From positions 62,001 through 126,000 of the forward strand of contig CAZFZN010000019.1 of the NCBI GenBank assembly GCA_964523105.1: DNA of 64,000 bases, in the 5' to 3' direction. Source of the DNA: V1-33 sp964523105 (lineage in GTDB: Bacteria > Verrucomicrobiota > Verrucomicrobiia > Verrucomicrobiales > V1-33). Positions 1 to 8,700 of the stretch are shown here, piece by piece. The notes under the pieces are model-generated. The model was not told the DNA's origin and did not search any database. It worked only from the letters and a program-made list of their open reading frames with translations. The position numbers and the translations under genes are program-made. Every line of letters begins with the position of its first letter. The stretch's first letter is position 1.

Positions 1-653
1 GCCAGCGTCTCTTTCGGCCCGCCTTCACCGCCGAAAACGAGCGCCACCTTTTCGTCCGTGTCCCACGTCGCACTGCGCAGCGGTGCCACGTGCGGCGCAG
101 GCAGCGGGCGCATGTTGCGCCACGCATTCGTCGCGAGGTCATACGTCCACACCGACGAGTCGTTCAGATAAATCTCCCGCCACCACTGCCAGCCGTGACT
201 GCCGCTGAACGACGGGAACCGGATGTAACGCGAATGCTCCGTATCGAACACATTCTGCGCATCGCAGCACACTCCGGGCGGCGAGATGTTCGTCTCCTTG
301 AGCGTCCACTTCGCTGTGAGCGGATCATAGGTCCAGATCTCCGATCCCTGTTCCCCTCCCCCGCCCTGATTGTGCCCGCCATAGCGGATGATGACGCGGT
401 GCTTGTTGTCCCACACGCACGCGCCTTCGTATCCGAGTCGCGGTGAAACCGGTGTATCGGCGAGCGGCGTGCGCTTTTGCCAGGTATTGGGCGGTTGCTC
501 AAGCCGAGCCGCAACAGCGACAAAGTGGTCCGCGCAGTCAAAGTGGTCCGCGCAGTCCTCTGTGCGGATTGGCTCCGCCGCACAGAGACTGTGCGGACCA
601 CAGGCTGCTGCCGTCAGCAGTAAGACGGCCCGGAAGTGAAGTATGTGTTTCAT
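1..653 (-). CDS. Kelch-repeat secreted protein, C-terminus cut off by the window edge
   Basis: The frame is open from an ATG at 653 down to base 1, so about 217 N-terminal residues are present and the C-terminus is missing. Residues 1-17 form a basic start plus hydrophobic stretch (VLLLTAAA), consistent with export. From about residue 70 the sequence has kelch-type blade features: hydrophobic strand, a GG pair (IIRYGGHNQGGGG), then a spaced aromatic and Trp (EIWTYDPLTAKW; SVWTYDLATNAW), and a second ALVFGGEGG. Kelch proteins fold as beta-propellers; the ligand or substrate is unknown. Residues 18-44 are encoded by a palindromic repeat and an 18-bp tandem duplication (522-601), so the region just after the signal peptide is repeat-derived. 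It lies just downstream of another secreted protein (673-1824) in the same direction. The secreted kelch assignment is fairly secure; the function is not. Confidence 0.75.
   Translation of the reverse strand, partial: MKHILHFRAVLLLTAAACGPHSLCAAEPIRTEDCADHFDCADHFVAVAARLEQPPNTWQKRTPLADTPVSPRLGYEGACVWDNKHRVIIRYGGHNQGGGGEQGSEIWTYDPLTAKWTLKETNISPPGVCCDAQNVFDTEHSRYIRFPSFSGSHGWQWWREIYLNDSSVWTYDLATNAWRNMRPLPAPHVAPLRSATWDTDEKVALVFGGEGGPKETL
522..601. repeat. Intragenic palindromic repeat, copy 1, with an 18-bp tandem duplication
   Basis: Arms at 543-567 (begins GTGGTCCGCGCAGTC) and 578-601 are near-perfect inverted complements around a 10-base loop. The outer 18 bases are also tandemly duplicated (522-539 and 540-557). 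The element lies inside the kelch gene and is translated (read on the minus strand as GPHS...RTEDCADH, with DCADHF doubled). A second copy is at 36760-36821 in putA, read in the same frame. Confidence 0.85.
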
Positions 654-672
654 GGTCAGGAAAATTGCGTTG

Positions 673-1824
673 TCACTTGCCGGCATCAAACAGAACGACC
701 TCATCGATAAACAACTGAGGCTCCCGCTCACCTTCCGGTTCGATGAAGAAGAACAAATCATCCACAAGATGCCCCGCGGCGAAGAGGGTGGTGCCGCCGT
801 CGTTCCGTTTCGCATTCTCGGTGAAGTCCAGATATTGGGTCGTCCATGTGCCTTGCGCCGCGTCCTTCATCACGATGTGCCGGTTGTCCTGATCGGTCGC
901 GTCGAAGATCTGCACAGTCATGTCGCGCGCGCCGGTGAGGTGATAACGGAATCGCAGTTTCGTGCGTTCGCCGACGGGGCGCGGCGGTTCTATTTGCAGG
1001 CGCAGCCATTTCCCCTTCCCGTCCTGGCGCGGCACAGCCCGGGCGACGCTCCAGAACGATCCCTCGGGCGCGCCTGACCTCTCCGTGACGATGTCCATTT
1101 CACCGGGCCAATACTTCGGCTTCGATTTGGCATCCGTGCCGGTGTCGAACGCGGCAAGGAAAATGACACGGTTCGGAAACGGCTCCGTTTCCGGCGGCAG
1201 CGCGGGATCATTCGCGAAGAAGATCACGTCATCGATGATGACCTGGCAATCCTTCGCGCCCGGCTTGCCGAAATAGAACTGAAAGTCATCCATGCGTTCG
1301 CCCTCTTTGAACGGCACCCCCGGCGTGCCGTCGTTGCGCCGGGCATCACGGCTGAAATTCACCGTCAGCTCCGACCACTTGCCCTGCCTGAGACCAGTGA
1401 CGCGCACGTGGTTGTTGTCTTCACTCGTCAGGCTGAAATGCTGGAGCAGCGCCTCGTCTGCGCCTTTGATCCGGTAGCGCAGGTAGAGATGGTTCTCTTT
1501 GCCCATCATCGGACCCGGCACGGGATTCATGCCGGTCTTGAGAGCATGTCCATTGCCGCCCGAGCCCGGCGTCGCTGCAAGCGCCGTGCGATTGCCGGGG
1601 TAAGCGGGAATGTCCTTCGTCTCCGCCGTGCCGAACCACGCGTAGTCCGGCGTCTGTCCTTCAAAGTCACACGCGGCCCAAATGCGGTGCGGGAAAGTGG
1701 CCGGACGTGTATGATCTGCCACCGAGGTGCCGCGCACGGAAGGCGAACTTACTGTATTCTGAGCACTGACCGCGACCACTGCAGTCAACGAAATGACGCA
1801 AGGAGCGAGGAATGACAGTTTCAT
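673..1824 (-). CDS. Secreted protein with two tandem beta-sandwich-like domains
   Basis: 383 residues from the ATG at 1824; a GTG codon immediately upstream could extend it by one. An N-terminal hydrophobic segment (KLSFLAPCVISLTAVVAVSA) is a probable signal peptide. The mature part contains two similar units, roughly residues 45-205 and 215-383. Both carry a strand pattern of YLRYRIKG/LRFRYHLTG, a QHFSLTSEDNNH/VQIFDATDQDNRH strand, a RNDG turn and a final IIDDVIFF/FIDEVVLF strand. This resembles carbohydrate-binding-like or galactose-binding-like jelly rolls, but no catalytic motif is visible. It sits 10 bp downstream of the HzsA-related gene and upstream of the kelch gene, so the three may form one operon of exported proteins. 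Function unknown. Confidence 0.7.
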   Translation of the reverse strand: MKLSFLAPCVISLTAVVAVSAQNTVSSPSVRGTSVADHTRPATFPHRIWAACDFEGQTPDYAWFGTAETKDIPAYPGNRTALAATPGSGGNGHALKTGMNPVPGPMMGKENHLYLRYRIKGADEALLQHFSLTSEDNNHVRVTGLRQGKWSELTVNFSRDARRNDGTPGVPFKEGERMDDFQFYFGKPGAKDCQVIIDDVIFFANDPALPPETEPFPNRVIFLAAFDTGTDAKSKPKYWPGEMDIVTERSGAPEGSFWSVARAVPRQDGKGKWLRLQIEPPRPVGERTKLRFRYHLTGARDMTVQIFDATDQDNRHIVMKDAAQGTWTTQYLDFTENAKRNDGGTTLFAAGHLVDDLFFFIEPEGEREPQLFIDEVVLFDAGK

Positions 1825-1834
1825 CACTGGTGCG

Positions 1835-4800
1835 CTACTTGAGAGTGGAAACTTCCGGACTGCCGACAGAGAACACCCGCTCGATGCGGTTATTGTTTCC
1901 CTGCTTGTCTTTGATGGACACGGTCAATCGGCCCCAGGGCAACTCTTTGACAGGCTCGTCAATTCTCAGGCCCCAAACGCCCTGAGTGAGCGGCCGAAAT
2001 TGTGGCCTGAGGTTCTCGCCGGCGGCGATGCCGTTGACGGGAAAGTCCGCGCTGACGGTGAAGCTGTCTTCGTCGAGGCCCGAATAGTAATCGTGTGCGC
2101 CGATGACGATGCGGTCGAGAACGGAGTTCGGGCCGGTGACGGGCGACGACACGGTTAGCACTGGCCGGTTGTCGTCGAGGAACCAGCCGAGGCTTTGCGG
2201 CGCGGCGTGGTCGAGATCGATGGGGCAGCCAAGATCGATCCAGCGGACGATGGTGAAGCGGTCTTCGTCGCTGAGGGCGGGGACTTTGATGGTGCGGCCG
2301 TCGGGAGTTTTCCAGGTTCCGGCGACGGCGTCGGGCGGCGGCATGGGCTTGCCGTTGTAGTCGAGGTCGTAGCGCGAGCGGGCGTGGTCGGTCGGGACTC
2401 GCTCGCCTTTGAGCGTGAAGTATCCCGCGCCGGGTTCCGGCTCGGAGGGATGATCGTCGTTGGAGAATCCATCGAGCCGTTCGCCGAAAATTTTCCAGAC
2501 GAGCAGGCTGCGGCGCGACTGCATTTTGCGTATGGTGCGCGAGGCGTTGGGATAGCCCCATGAATCGTAGCCGACGGGCTTGTGTCCGAACTTGGCGCCT
2601 TCATCGAGCGCGAGGCGGTAGTAGGTGCCGGGGAATTTGCCCTGATGTTCGTGCTGAATAAATTCGCTGTCGGCGTCGAGATTGAGTTTGCCGGCGGGTT
2701 TGTCGCCGCTGTGACAGGCGGTGCAGCTTCGTTCGAGGATGGGGCGGATGTCGCGGAAGTATTCGACGTTCACCGTGGCGTGGACCTCCGGTCCGCTTTT
2801 CTCAGACAGGGACCGGAGGTCCCCGCCACGTTTCAAGCCGACGTTGTCCTCTGCGTTCCACTTCTGCTTCGATTCATCGCGGTCCTTCGTGGTGAGCACG
2901 GGTGTGGAGTTCACGAGATCCCAGAGCTGGTAGTCGTCGCGCGCGGCGGCGGTGAGAGCGAAGTCGGTGGGCTTCTGGCTGTGCGCGTGGCAGCCGCCGC
3001 AGTTGGTGCGCACTTCACCGGGGCGCAGCTGGTGCCATGTTTGCGATGTATTTAGCACCATGCCGCGGCGGTCGATCGTCTGGAAAGTGAACGCGGTGTC
3101 GGCGGGAATTTTGGCAAGGAAGCTGGTGTCCGGCTCGCCGTCGGGATCGCGCGGCTGGCCCTTCACCGTTTCCTTCGCGGTCATGCCGAATTTGCGCACG
3201 GGAATCTCACCGAGAATGCGCAGGCGCTCGTTGGCGTGATTATGGAACCGTTTGCCGGAATTTGCGCCGCGGTGCCGGTCGGTAGTCGGCTCCATTGCCA
3301 GAATGCGTACCGCGACGATGTCGTTGTTCTCGTAAAGACCGATGTCGCCGCCCTGGTTATGCAGATTGAGCGGCATCCCGTTGCCGTGACTGGTGAAGGC
3401 ATCCAGTCCGCGCCAGGGATCGTCGTCGCGGCCGGCATACTCCGCGGTGACTTTGCCCGGCGGCACCTTGCCGTTCGGATAGCTCTCGCGCTTGTAGAGA
3501 CTCGACGAGCCGACCAGCCCGAACGGAGTGCCTTCCGGCAGGTGTTTGCTGAGCGAACCGTCATTGGCCAAAGGCTGGAGGTGCTCCGGTTCTTTGATGC
3601 CGTAGATGCGCTCATAGGGCACGACCGCACGCGCCCAGCTTTCGTTGAAGTTCGGGTCGTTCTTGATGAGCCGCATCTGCGCGGGCTCTTCGATCACCGC
3701 GCCGTTTTTGATGAGATAAATGCCGCCGTCGAGTTGCGGTGGATGCGGATACTGATGATTCACCGGACCCGGCGAGTAAATGGTGAGCAGGTGATTGTCC
3801 GGTGCGCCGGAGGGGTGTGTGAATTTCCCGACGGCGGGCGATTTCGGATTATCGAACACCGATGGATCCGCCGGACCTTCCCCGCCCTGCGAAAACGGTG
3901 TGAGCGATACCGATCCCAGCGGCATGAACGGCATTTGGTACCACTTCGGCTTCGCGTTGTAGAACCGCCCGTAGCGCCACGGCGGATTGCTCGCCATGTG
4001 CGCCGGACCGAACGCCGGCTCGCCCGCCGGATGCGCAGCGGGCAGCTTAATGAAAGCGCCGAAGCCGGAGTTGTTCTGATTGTAGTATTCCTCCACCACG
4101 AGCGAGCCGTCCGTTAGTTGAGTTTGAAAATGGAATCCATTCGGCGCGCCGCCGGGATCGAACGCGCTCACCAGCGGCTGCCAGTTGGTGCCGTCCGGAT
4201 GGATCGTCCAGATGCCCCACAGAATGTCGCCGCGAATGCCCTGCGTCTCCAGCGTGCTGAACATGATGCGCCCGTCCGTGAGGACGACCGGATGCAGCGC
4301 CCCGGCGATATTGAAGTGGCCGATCTTCTCAATGTTTGTGCCCGGGCCGACGTCGGAGTCATCCATCACGAACAACTGCAGCGCGATCGCCGGATAGCCC
4401 TTCGACGGCTTGAACCCGTCGCGGTTGCTGGTGAAGACGAGACGCCCGCCTGGCAGCGGACACGGCCCCATGTTGAAGACGCCGTAGTCGTAATGCGTCC
4501 GTCCCTCCTGCGGCGTGCGATAGTCATCGGACCACTTCGCCGCGCCGGTATTCGGCGTGAACTTTTGGTCGGTGAGCTTGACCACGCGCCGTGTTTTCAG
4601 ATGAATCTTGAAGATGTCCGCGCCCTTCGCCGAGGGCGACCATTGATTCGGCTTCTGCAAATCGTAAAGGTGCGAGTAATAAACCCACTGCCCGTCGAAC
4701 GATACCATCGGGTCCGTGATCGAACCCTCACCGCCGGCCACGAGCAGTTCCTCTTTCCCGTCCGGATGCAGCAGCATGAGGTCCGCGCCCGGCTCCATCG

Positions 4801-5026
4801 TCACCGGCTGCGAGAAGTCGGTGTAGAACCGTTTGTGCTTCTCATCGCCGGCCCGCTGCGCGCGGACATAGACGATGTCATAATCGTACTTCACCGACGG
4901 ATCCGTCGAGACGTGCGGGACTTTGACATCGATGTCCGCTTTGAAGAGCGGGCCTTCTTCGGCGGCGGCGGGCAGGGCGAGCAGCGCGGCCGCAGCGCGG
5001 CTGGTGAAAAGGAATCGTTCCATCAT
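1835..5026 (-). CDS. HzsA-related beta-propeller dihaem protein
   Basis: 1063 residues with a short signal sequence (AAAALLALPAAAEEG). The first ~450 residues read as PD40/TolB-like propeller blades (LMLLHPDGKEELL, DPMVSFDGQWVYYS, GGRLVFTSNRDG). The C-terminal part has two CxxCH haem-binding motifs, CGGCH at residues 676-680 and CTACH at 768-772. This order resembles the hydrazine synthase alpha subunit. Such HzsA-related proteins are common in Planctomycetes and Verrucomicrobiota that do not carry out anammox, so hydrazine synthesis is not implied. A periplasmic redox or binding role is likely. Residues ~733-751, between the two haem sites, are encoded by a palindromic repeat (2775-2829). 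Tandem ATG codons at 5026 and 5023 leave a one-residue ambiguity; neither has a clear Shine-Dalgarno. Confidence 0.7.
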   Translation of the reverse strand: MMERFLFTSRAAAALLALPAAAEEGPLFKADIDVKVPHVSTDPSVKYDYDIVYVRAQRAGDEKHKRFYTDFSQPVTMEPGADLMLLHPDGKEELLVAGGEGSITDPMVSFDGQWVYYSHLYDLQKPNQWSPSAKGADIFKIHLKTRRVVKLTDQKFTPNTGAAKWSDDYRTPQEGRTHYDYGVFNMGPCPLPGGRLVFTSNRDGFKPSKGYPAIALQLFVMDDSDVGPGTNIEKIGHFNIAGALHPVVLTDGRIMFSTLETQGIRGDILWGIWTIHPDGTNWQPLVSAFDPGGAPNGFHFQTQLTDGSLVVEEYYNQNNSGFGAFIKLPAAHPAGEPAFGPAHMASNPPWRYGRFYNAKPKWYQMPFMPLGSVSLTPFSQGGEGPADPSVFDNPKSPAVGKFTHPSGAPDNHLLTIYSPGPVNHQYPHPPQLDGGIYLIKNGAVIEEPAQMRLIKNDPNFNESWARAVVPYERIYGIKEPEHLQPLANDGSLSKHLPEGTPFGLVGSSSLYKRESYPNGKVPPGKVTAEYAGRDDDPWRGLDAFTSHGNGMPLNLHNQGGDIGLYENNDIVAVRILAMEPTTDRHRGANSGKRFHNHANERLRILGEIPVRKFGMTAKETVKGQPRDPDGEPDTSFLAKIPADTAFTFQTIDRRGMVLNTSQTWHQLRPGEVRTNCGGCHAHSQKPTDFALTAAARDDYQLWDLVNSTPVLTTKDRDESKQKWNAEDNVGLKRGGDLRSLSEKSGPEVHATVNVEYFRDIRPILERSCTACHSGDKPAGKLNLDADSEFIQHEHQGKFPGTYYRLALDEGAKFGHKPVGYDSWGYPNASRTIRKMQSRRSLLVWKIFGERLDGFSNDDHPSEPEPGAGYFTLKGERVPTDHARSRYDLDYNGKPMPPPDAVAGTWKTPDGRTIKVPALSDEDRFTIVRWIDLGCPIDLDHAAPQSLGWFLDDNRPVLTVSSPVTGPNSVLDRIVIGAHDYYSGLDEDSFTVSADFPVNGIAAGENLRPQFRPLTQGVWGLRIDEPVKELPWGRLTVSIKDKQGNNNRIERVFSVGSPEVSTLK
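2775..2829. repeat. Intragenic palindromic repeat (GGACCTCCGGTCC family)
   Basis: A 20-base arm at 2775-2794 and its inverted complement at 2810-2829 (one mismatch) surround a 15-base loop. It lies in frame in the HzsA-related gene and encodes about 19 residues (GGDLRSLSEKSGPEV) between the two haem motifs. The sequence is unrelated to the repeat at 522-601. Confidence 0.8.
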
Positions 5027-5151
5027 GACCGCAGACTAAGCCGGCAGCGCGGCGGGAGGCATCTCCTGTTTCGCGTAGTGTGCGCGGGCCGGATCCCCGG
5101 GCATTGCAGTGACACATTGCACTTCCGATTCCCCGCTCTACCGGTCTCCGC

Positions 5152-5640
5152 ATGCCCGCCGAAAAACAGGTCATCCAGGTCGAAGTCAAAGCCGTGCTGC
5201 CCACCAGTGGCGGATGCGCGGTATTTTTGGGCAATGCGGACAAGGTCTTCGTGATTTACATCGATCACAGCGTCGGTCTGGCGATCAGCATGGCCATGCG
5301 GCGCGAGCCGCGGGAGCGCCCGCAGACGCACGACCTCATCGGCAGCATCCTCGCGGGATTCGGAGCGAAGATCGAGCGCGTTGTCATCAATGATTTCAAG
5401 GCCGGCGTTTACTACGCCCGGCTGGTGGTGGTGGCGGAGAACGAACTCTACGAACGCAAGATTGTGGAAATCGACGCCCGCCCCAGCGACAGCATCGCCC
5501 TCGCCGTGACCGCCAAAGCGCCCATCTATGTCACGAAACCGGTGTGGGAGGACGCGGAGGACATGAGCGAACTGCTGCAGAAAATGGAGGAGCGGGGCTC
5601 GCCCTTTTCCGGGGGCGAAGAGCCCCCGCCGGAGACATGA
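5152..5640 (+). CDS. Bifunctional nuclease (BFN/DUF151) family protein
   Basis: 162 residues beginning MPAEKQVIQVEVKAV. The signature RPSDSIALA of the BFN/DUF151 family is at residues 110-118, preceded by the family's FxAxL-type strands (GVYYARLVVV) and an HDLIGSIL helix near 60-67. Length is typical for single-domain members. Proteins of this family have been reported to have DNase and RNase activity, but many bacterial members are uncharacterised. It is divergent from the HzsA-related gene with ~125 bp between them, which must hold both promoters. A Glu/Pro-rich tail follows the domain. Confidence 0.85.
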   Translation: MPAEKQVIQVEVKAVLPTSGGCAVFLGNADKVFVIYIDHSVGLAISMAMRREPRERPQTHDLIGSILAGFGAKIERVVINDFKAGVYYARLVVVAENELYERKIVEIDARPSDSIALAVTAKAPIYVTKPVWEDAEDMSELLQKMEERGSPFSGGEEPPPET

Positions 5641-5655
5641 CCAGGCGGCGGCTCT
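5619..5655 (+). terminator. Possible hairpin terminator at the end of the BFN gene
   Basis: AGAGCCCCCGCC (5619-5630) and GGCGGCGGCTCT (5644-5655) can pair at 11 of 12 positions across the stop codon. There is no T-run, so termination is uncertain. Confidence 0.3.
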
Positions 5656-5714
5656 GACAAATTCCGGGGAAACAGATTGCGCGGGTTCCGCCGGTCTGGC
5701 ATGGTCGGCGCGCC

Positions 5715-8700
5715 ATGCGAGTTCCGTCTTTTCTCCGCGTCTTCTGCCTCCGGGCTGCCGTACTGCTGTTCGCTCCCGCCATGCTTCGCGGCGCGCCCCT
5801 GGTGCTTGATTTTTCCCCGGCGTCAGGGAGTCCGGGCACGGAAATCGTCGTGGCGGGCACGGGATTCGGCACCGACTCCGGAGCCGTGTCGGCCAAGGTG
5901 GGCGGGGTCACTGCAGGAGTGGTGAGTGTGACGGACGGGGAGGTGCGCCTCGCTGCCCCGGCTGCGACGGGTACGGTGGAAGTGACGGTGAATGGCGAGT
6001 CGTCGCAGTCGCTGCTGCCCTTCACCGCGACGCGCACGGTGAGCGGGACGTTCGTGCCGCCGGCGGGCATGAACGCGGCGGGGTATTACACCGGCAACCT
6101 GCGCGAGCCGGTGCAGAGCCTGACGTTTTCGGTGCCGGTGTCGCAGATGGCGGTGGACCTGGTGTGGGCGTGGCGCAGCGCGGACGATTCCATGTTCGGC
6201 GCGCCGGTGTTTCCGGGCGCGGCCACCGTGCAGATCGATGCGGCGGGCACGGCGCTGGCCATGTTGGCGATTTCACCGGCGGCCCCGCGCGGAAATCCAG
6301 TGGCGGTGCAGGAATACCTCGCGCGCGTGGCGGGATCGGCGGAACTGGCGGCCGTCGTAAGTCTCATCGAGCAGGCGGGTGCCGGGGGCTACAATTACGT
6401 GGACGACGCGCGCTACGCGGAGGCATTCGAGGACTTGCTCATCAAAGCGGTCACCCCGCCGCCGCAGGGGAACGGTCCGCGCGATCTCGTGCATCCCGGA
6501 ACCGGGCGTGTGCGCGCGCTGCTGCCGTCACGCGGCATCGCCCCGCTGCGGCTCAAATACAGCCTCACTGACGCCGCCGACGGCAATCTCCAGGTGAAAG
6601 TGTCGCCCTCGGACACCGACCCCACGCGCCTGCATCAGAATGTGGAGATCTGGCGCGTGAACCCGTCGTGGTTCAACGACGGCTTCGCTCACATCGACCG
6701 GATGAATTTCAGCGACCGGCCCACGCTGCTGAGCAGCGCGCCGCAGGCGACAGGATTCGTCTCCGCCAAGCTGGGCTCGGCAAATCTCGACCTGGGCGAA
6801 TGGATCGCGAAGACCGTACCCTCACTCATCTTCGGCGACTTCTTCAAAGTGGAGGGCGATGCGAAATTCACGCTGCCGCGCGGCGCGCCCGGCGTTTATG
6901 TCATCAACTCCTACAGCGGAAACTACTGGTACGGGCTGCCCAACATCGATCCCGGCGCGACGCAGGAGCCGCTCATCGGTCAGATCGACGTGAATCACCA
7001 GTGGCGCGACGCGGCCATCACCAATGTCATGATCGAGGCCGTGGATCTCGTCTCGGCGGTGCTGCCGGATTTCAAAGTCATCGGGAGCAAGGAAATGGGC
7101 AAGATCGTCAAATCCGTGAGCACCAAAGTGACAAAAACAGCCACCGCCTACATCGCGGCCAACGGAGGACTCGACCTCAAAGGCGCGGGACAAATCACCC
7201 TCGCGGCGGTGGGCGGCGTTTTCAAAGCAAGTGTCGGCATTATCGCGGACAAGGTGGCCGGCAGGGACTGGGACGGCCCGGTGAAGCAATACGTGGGCGC
7301 GATGTTCAAGACGATCAAGGAACAGCTCAGTGCGCTGAGCAAACTGAGCAGCGCGCTCCAGTCCATTGAGCGCGGGGCCTCGCTCCTCGCTCCGTTCCAC
7401 TTCGCCATGGAGCGCGCGGTGGTGACGGTGGGCGATCCATTCGCACCGTCCATCACGGCCTTCCATCCGGCGTCGGGCCGGGCGGGCGATCAGATTCACA
7501 TCATGGGCGAGTTTCTGCCTTCCAACGCCGCGGGATATGAGGTGAACTTCATCACCTTCGCCGGCACCGGCGCGCCTCCGCCCATCAATGCGCGTCTGGC
7601 GGCGACGGTGGTTTACGCGACGTCCGGCTCATGGACGATCAATGTACCGTCCGCGGCGCAGTGGGAGGCGGCGTTCGGTCCGGGGGATCGCTCTGTCTTT
7701 CTCGGCATCCGCAGCACGGCGACAGGAGGCGAGAGCGTCACCAGCGCGAATCCCGCGCCCAACTACCAGTGGCGCTATCGCGCGCCGCCGCAGCTCACGG
7801 GCGTGAGCCCGAATCCCGCACGTTCCAGCGGCCTGCTGACGGTGGAGGGCACGTTCGATGCCGTGCAGGACCGCGACATTTTCGTGGAGATCGACGGCTC
7901 GGCATACGGCAGTTCGCTCACGGTCTCCGGCAACCGCGCTCAGATTTATGTGAACAGTCTGACAGAGGGCGCGCACAGCCTGCGGCTCGTGTACCGCAGT
8001 TCCAACTATCAGGTCGTGGCGGCGACGAATGCGGTGAACTTCACCGTCGCCGATCCCTATCCGGTCATCACGGCGAATGCCCCGCGGCGCATCCAAATAA
8101 CGCAGCGCAGCATGAACAACGTGGCCGACGGTGAGATCACCATCTACGAAGCGATGGCGGCGGCCGCGGGCACACTGGGGCGGAATTTTACGGTGCGCCC
8201 GCAGGGACAAAGTGAAGGCGATTTCGAGTCGGACTGGATTGATTTCCCGCCCGCGGTCACCGGTTCGTATGGCGAAGGCTCGGGCATCCGGGATTCTGTC
8301 AGCATTTGGCTCGATGCGACGGGGCCGGCTCTGCAGTCGGTGACGTCGGCGCTGCCGCTGCCGGGCGATGGCGACAACCTCTATCTCAACGGCATCATCT
8401 TCGACGGCGCGGGCACGCCGCCGGGCACGATCGGCTGGGATCTGCGCGGGGCGAAGGGCCACACGCTGGATGGCAGCGTGGAATTCCGCAATTTCAGCGG
8501 CGGCGGCATCGTGCTGGGCAACGGCGCGCAGTGGAACAGCGTCTGGAATGTCACCGTGACGAACTGCGGCGGCGATGGCGTAGTGCTCAGCGGCAACGCG
8601 AGCGATAACTATTTCCGCTACCTCAAAGTGAACGGCTCGCCCGGTGTCGGCGTGCGGCTCAGCGGCGCGGGCGTACTGCGGAATGAGTTCGCCAGTGCGC

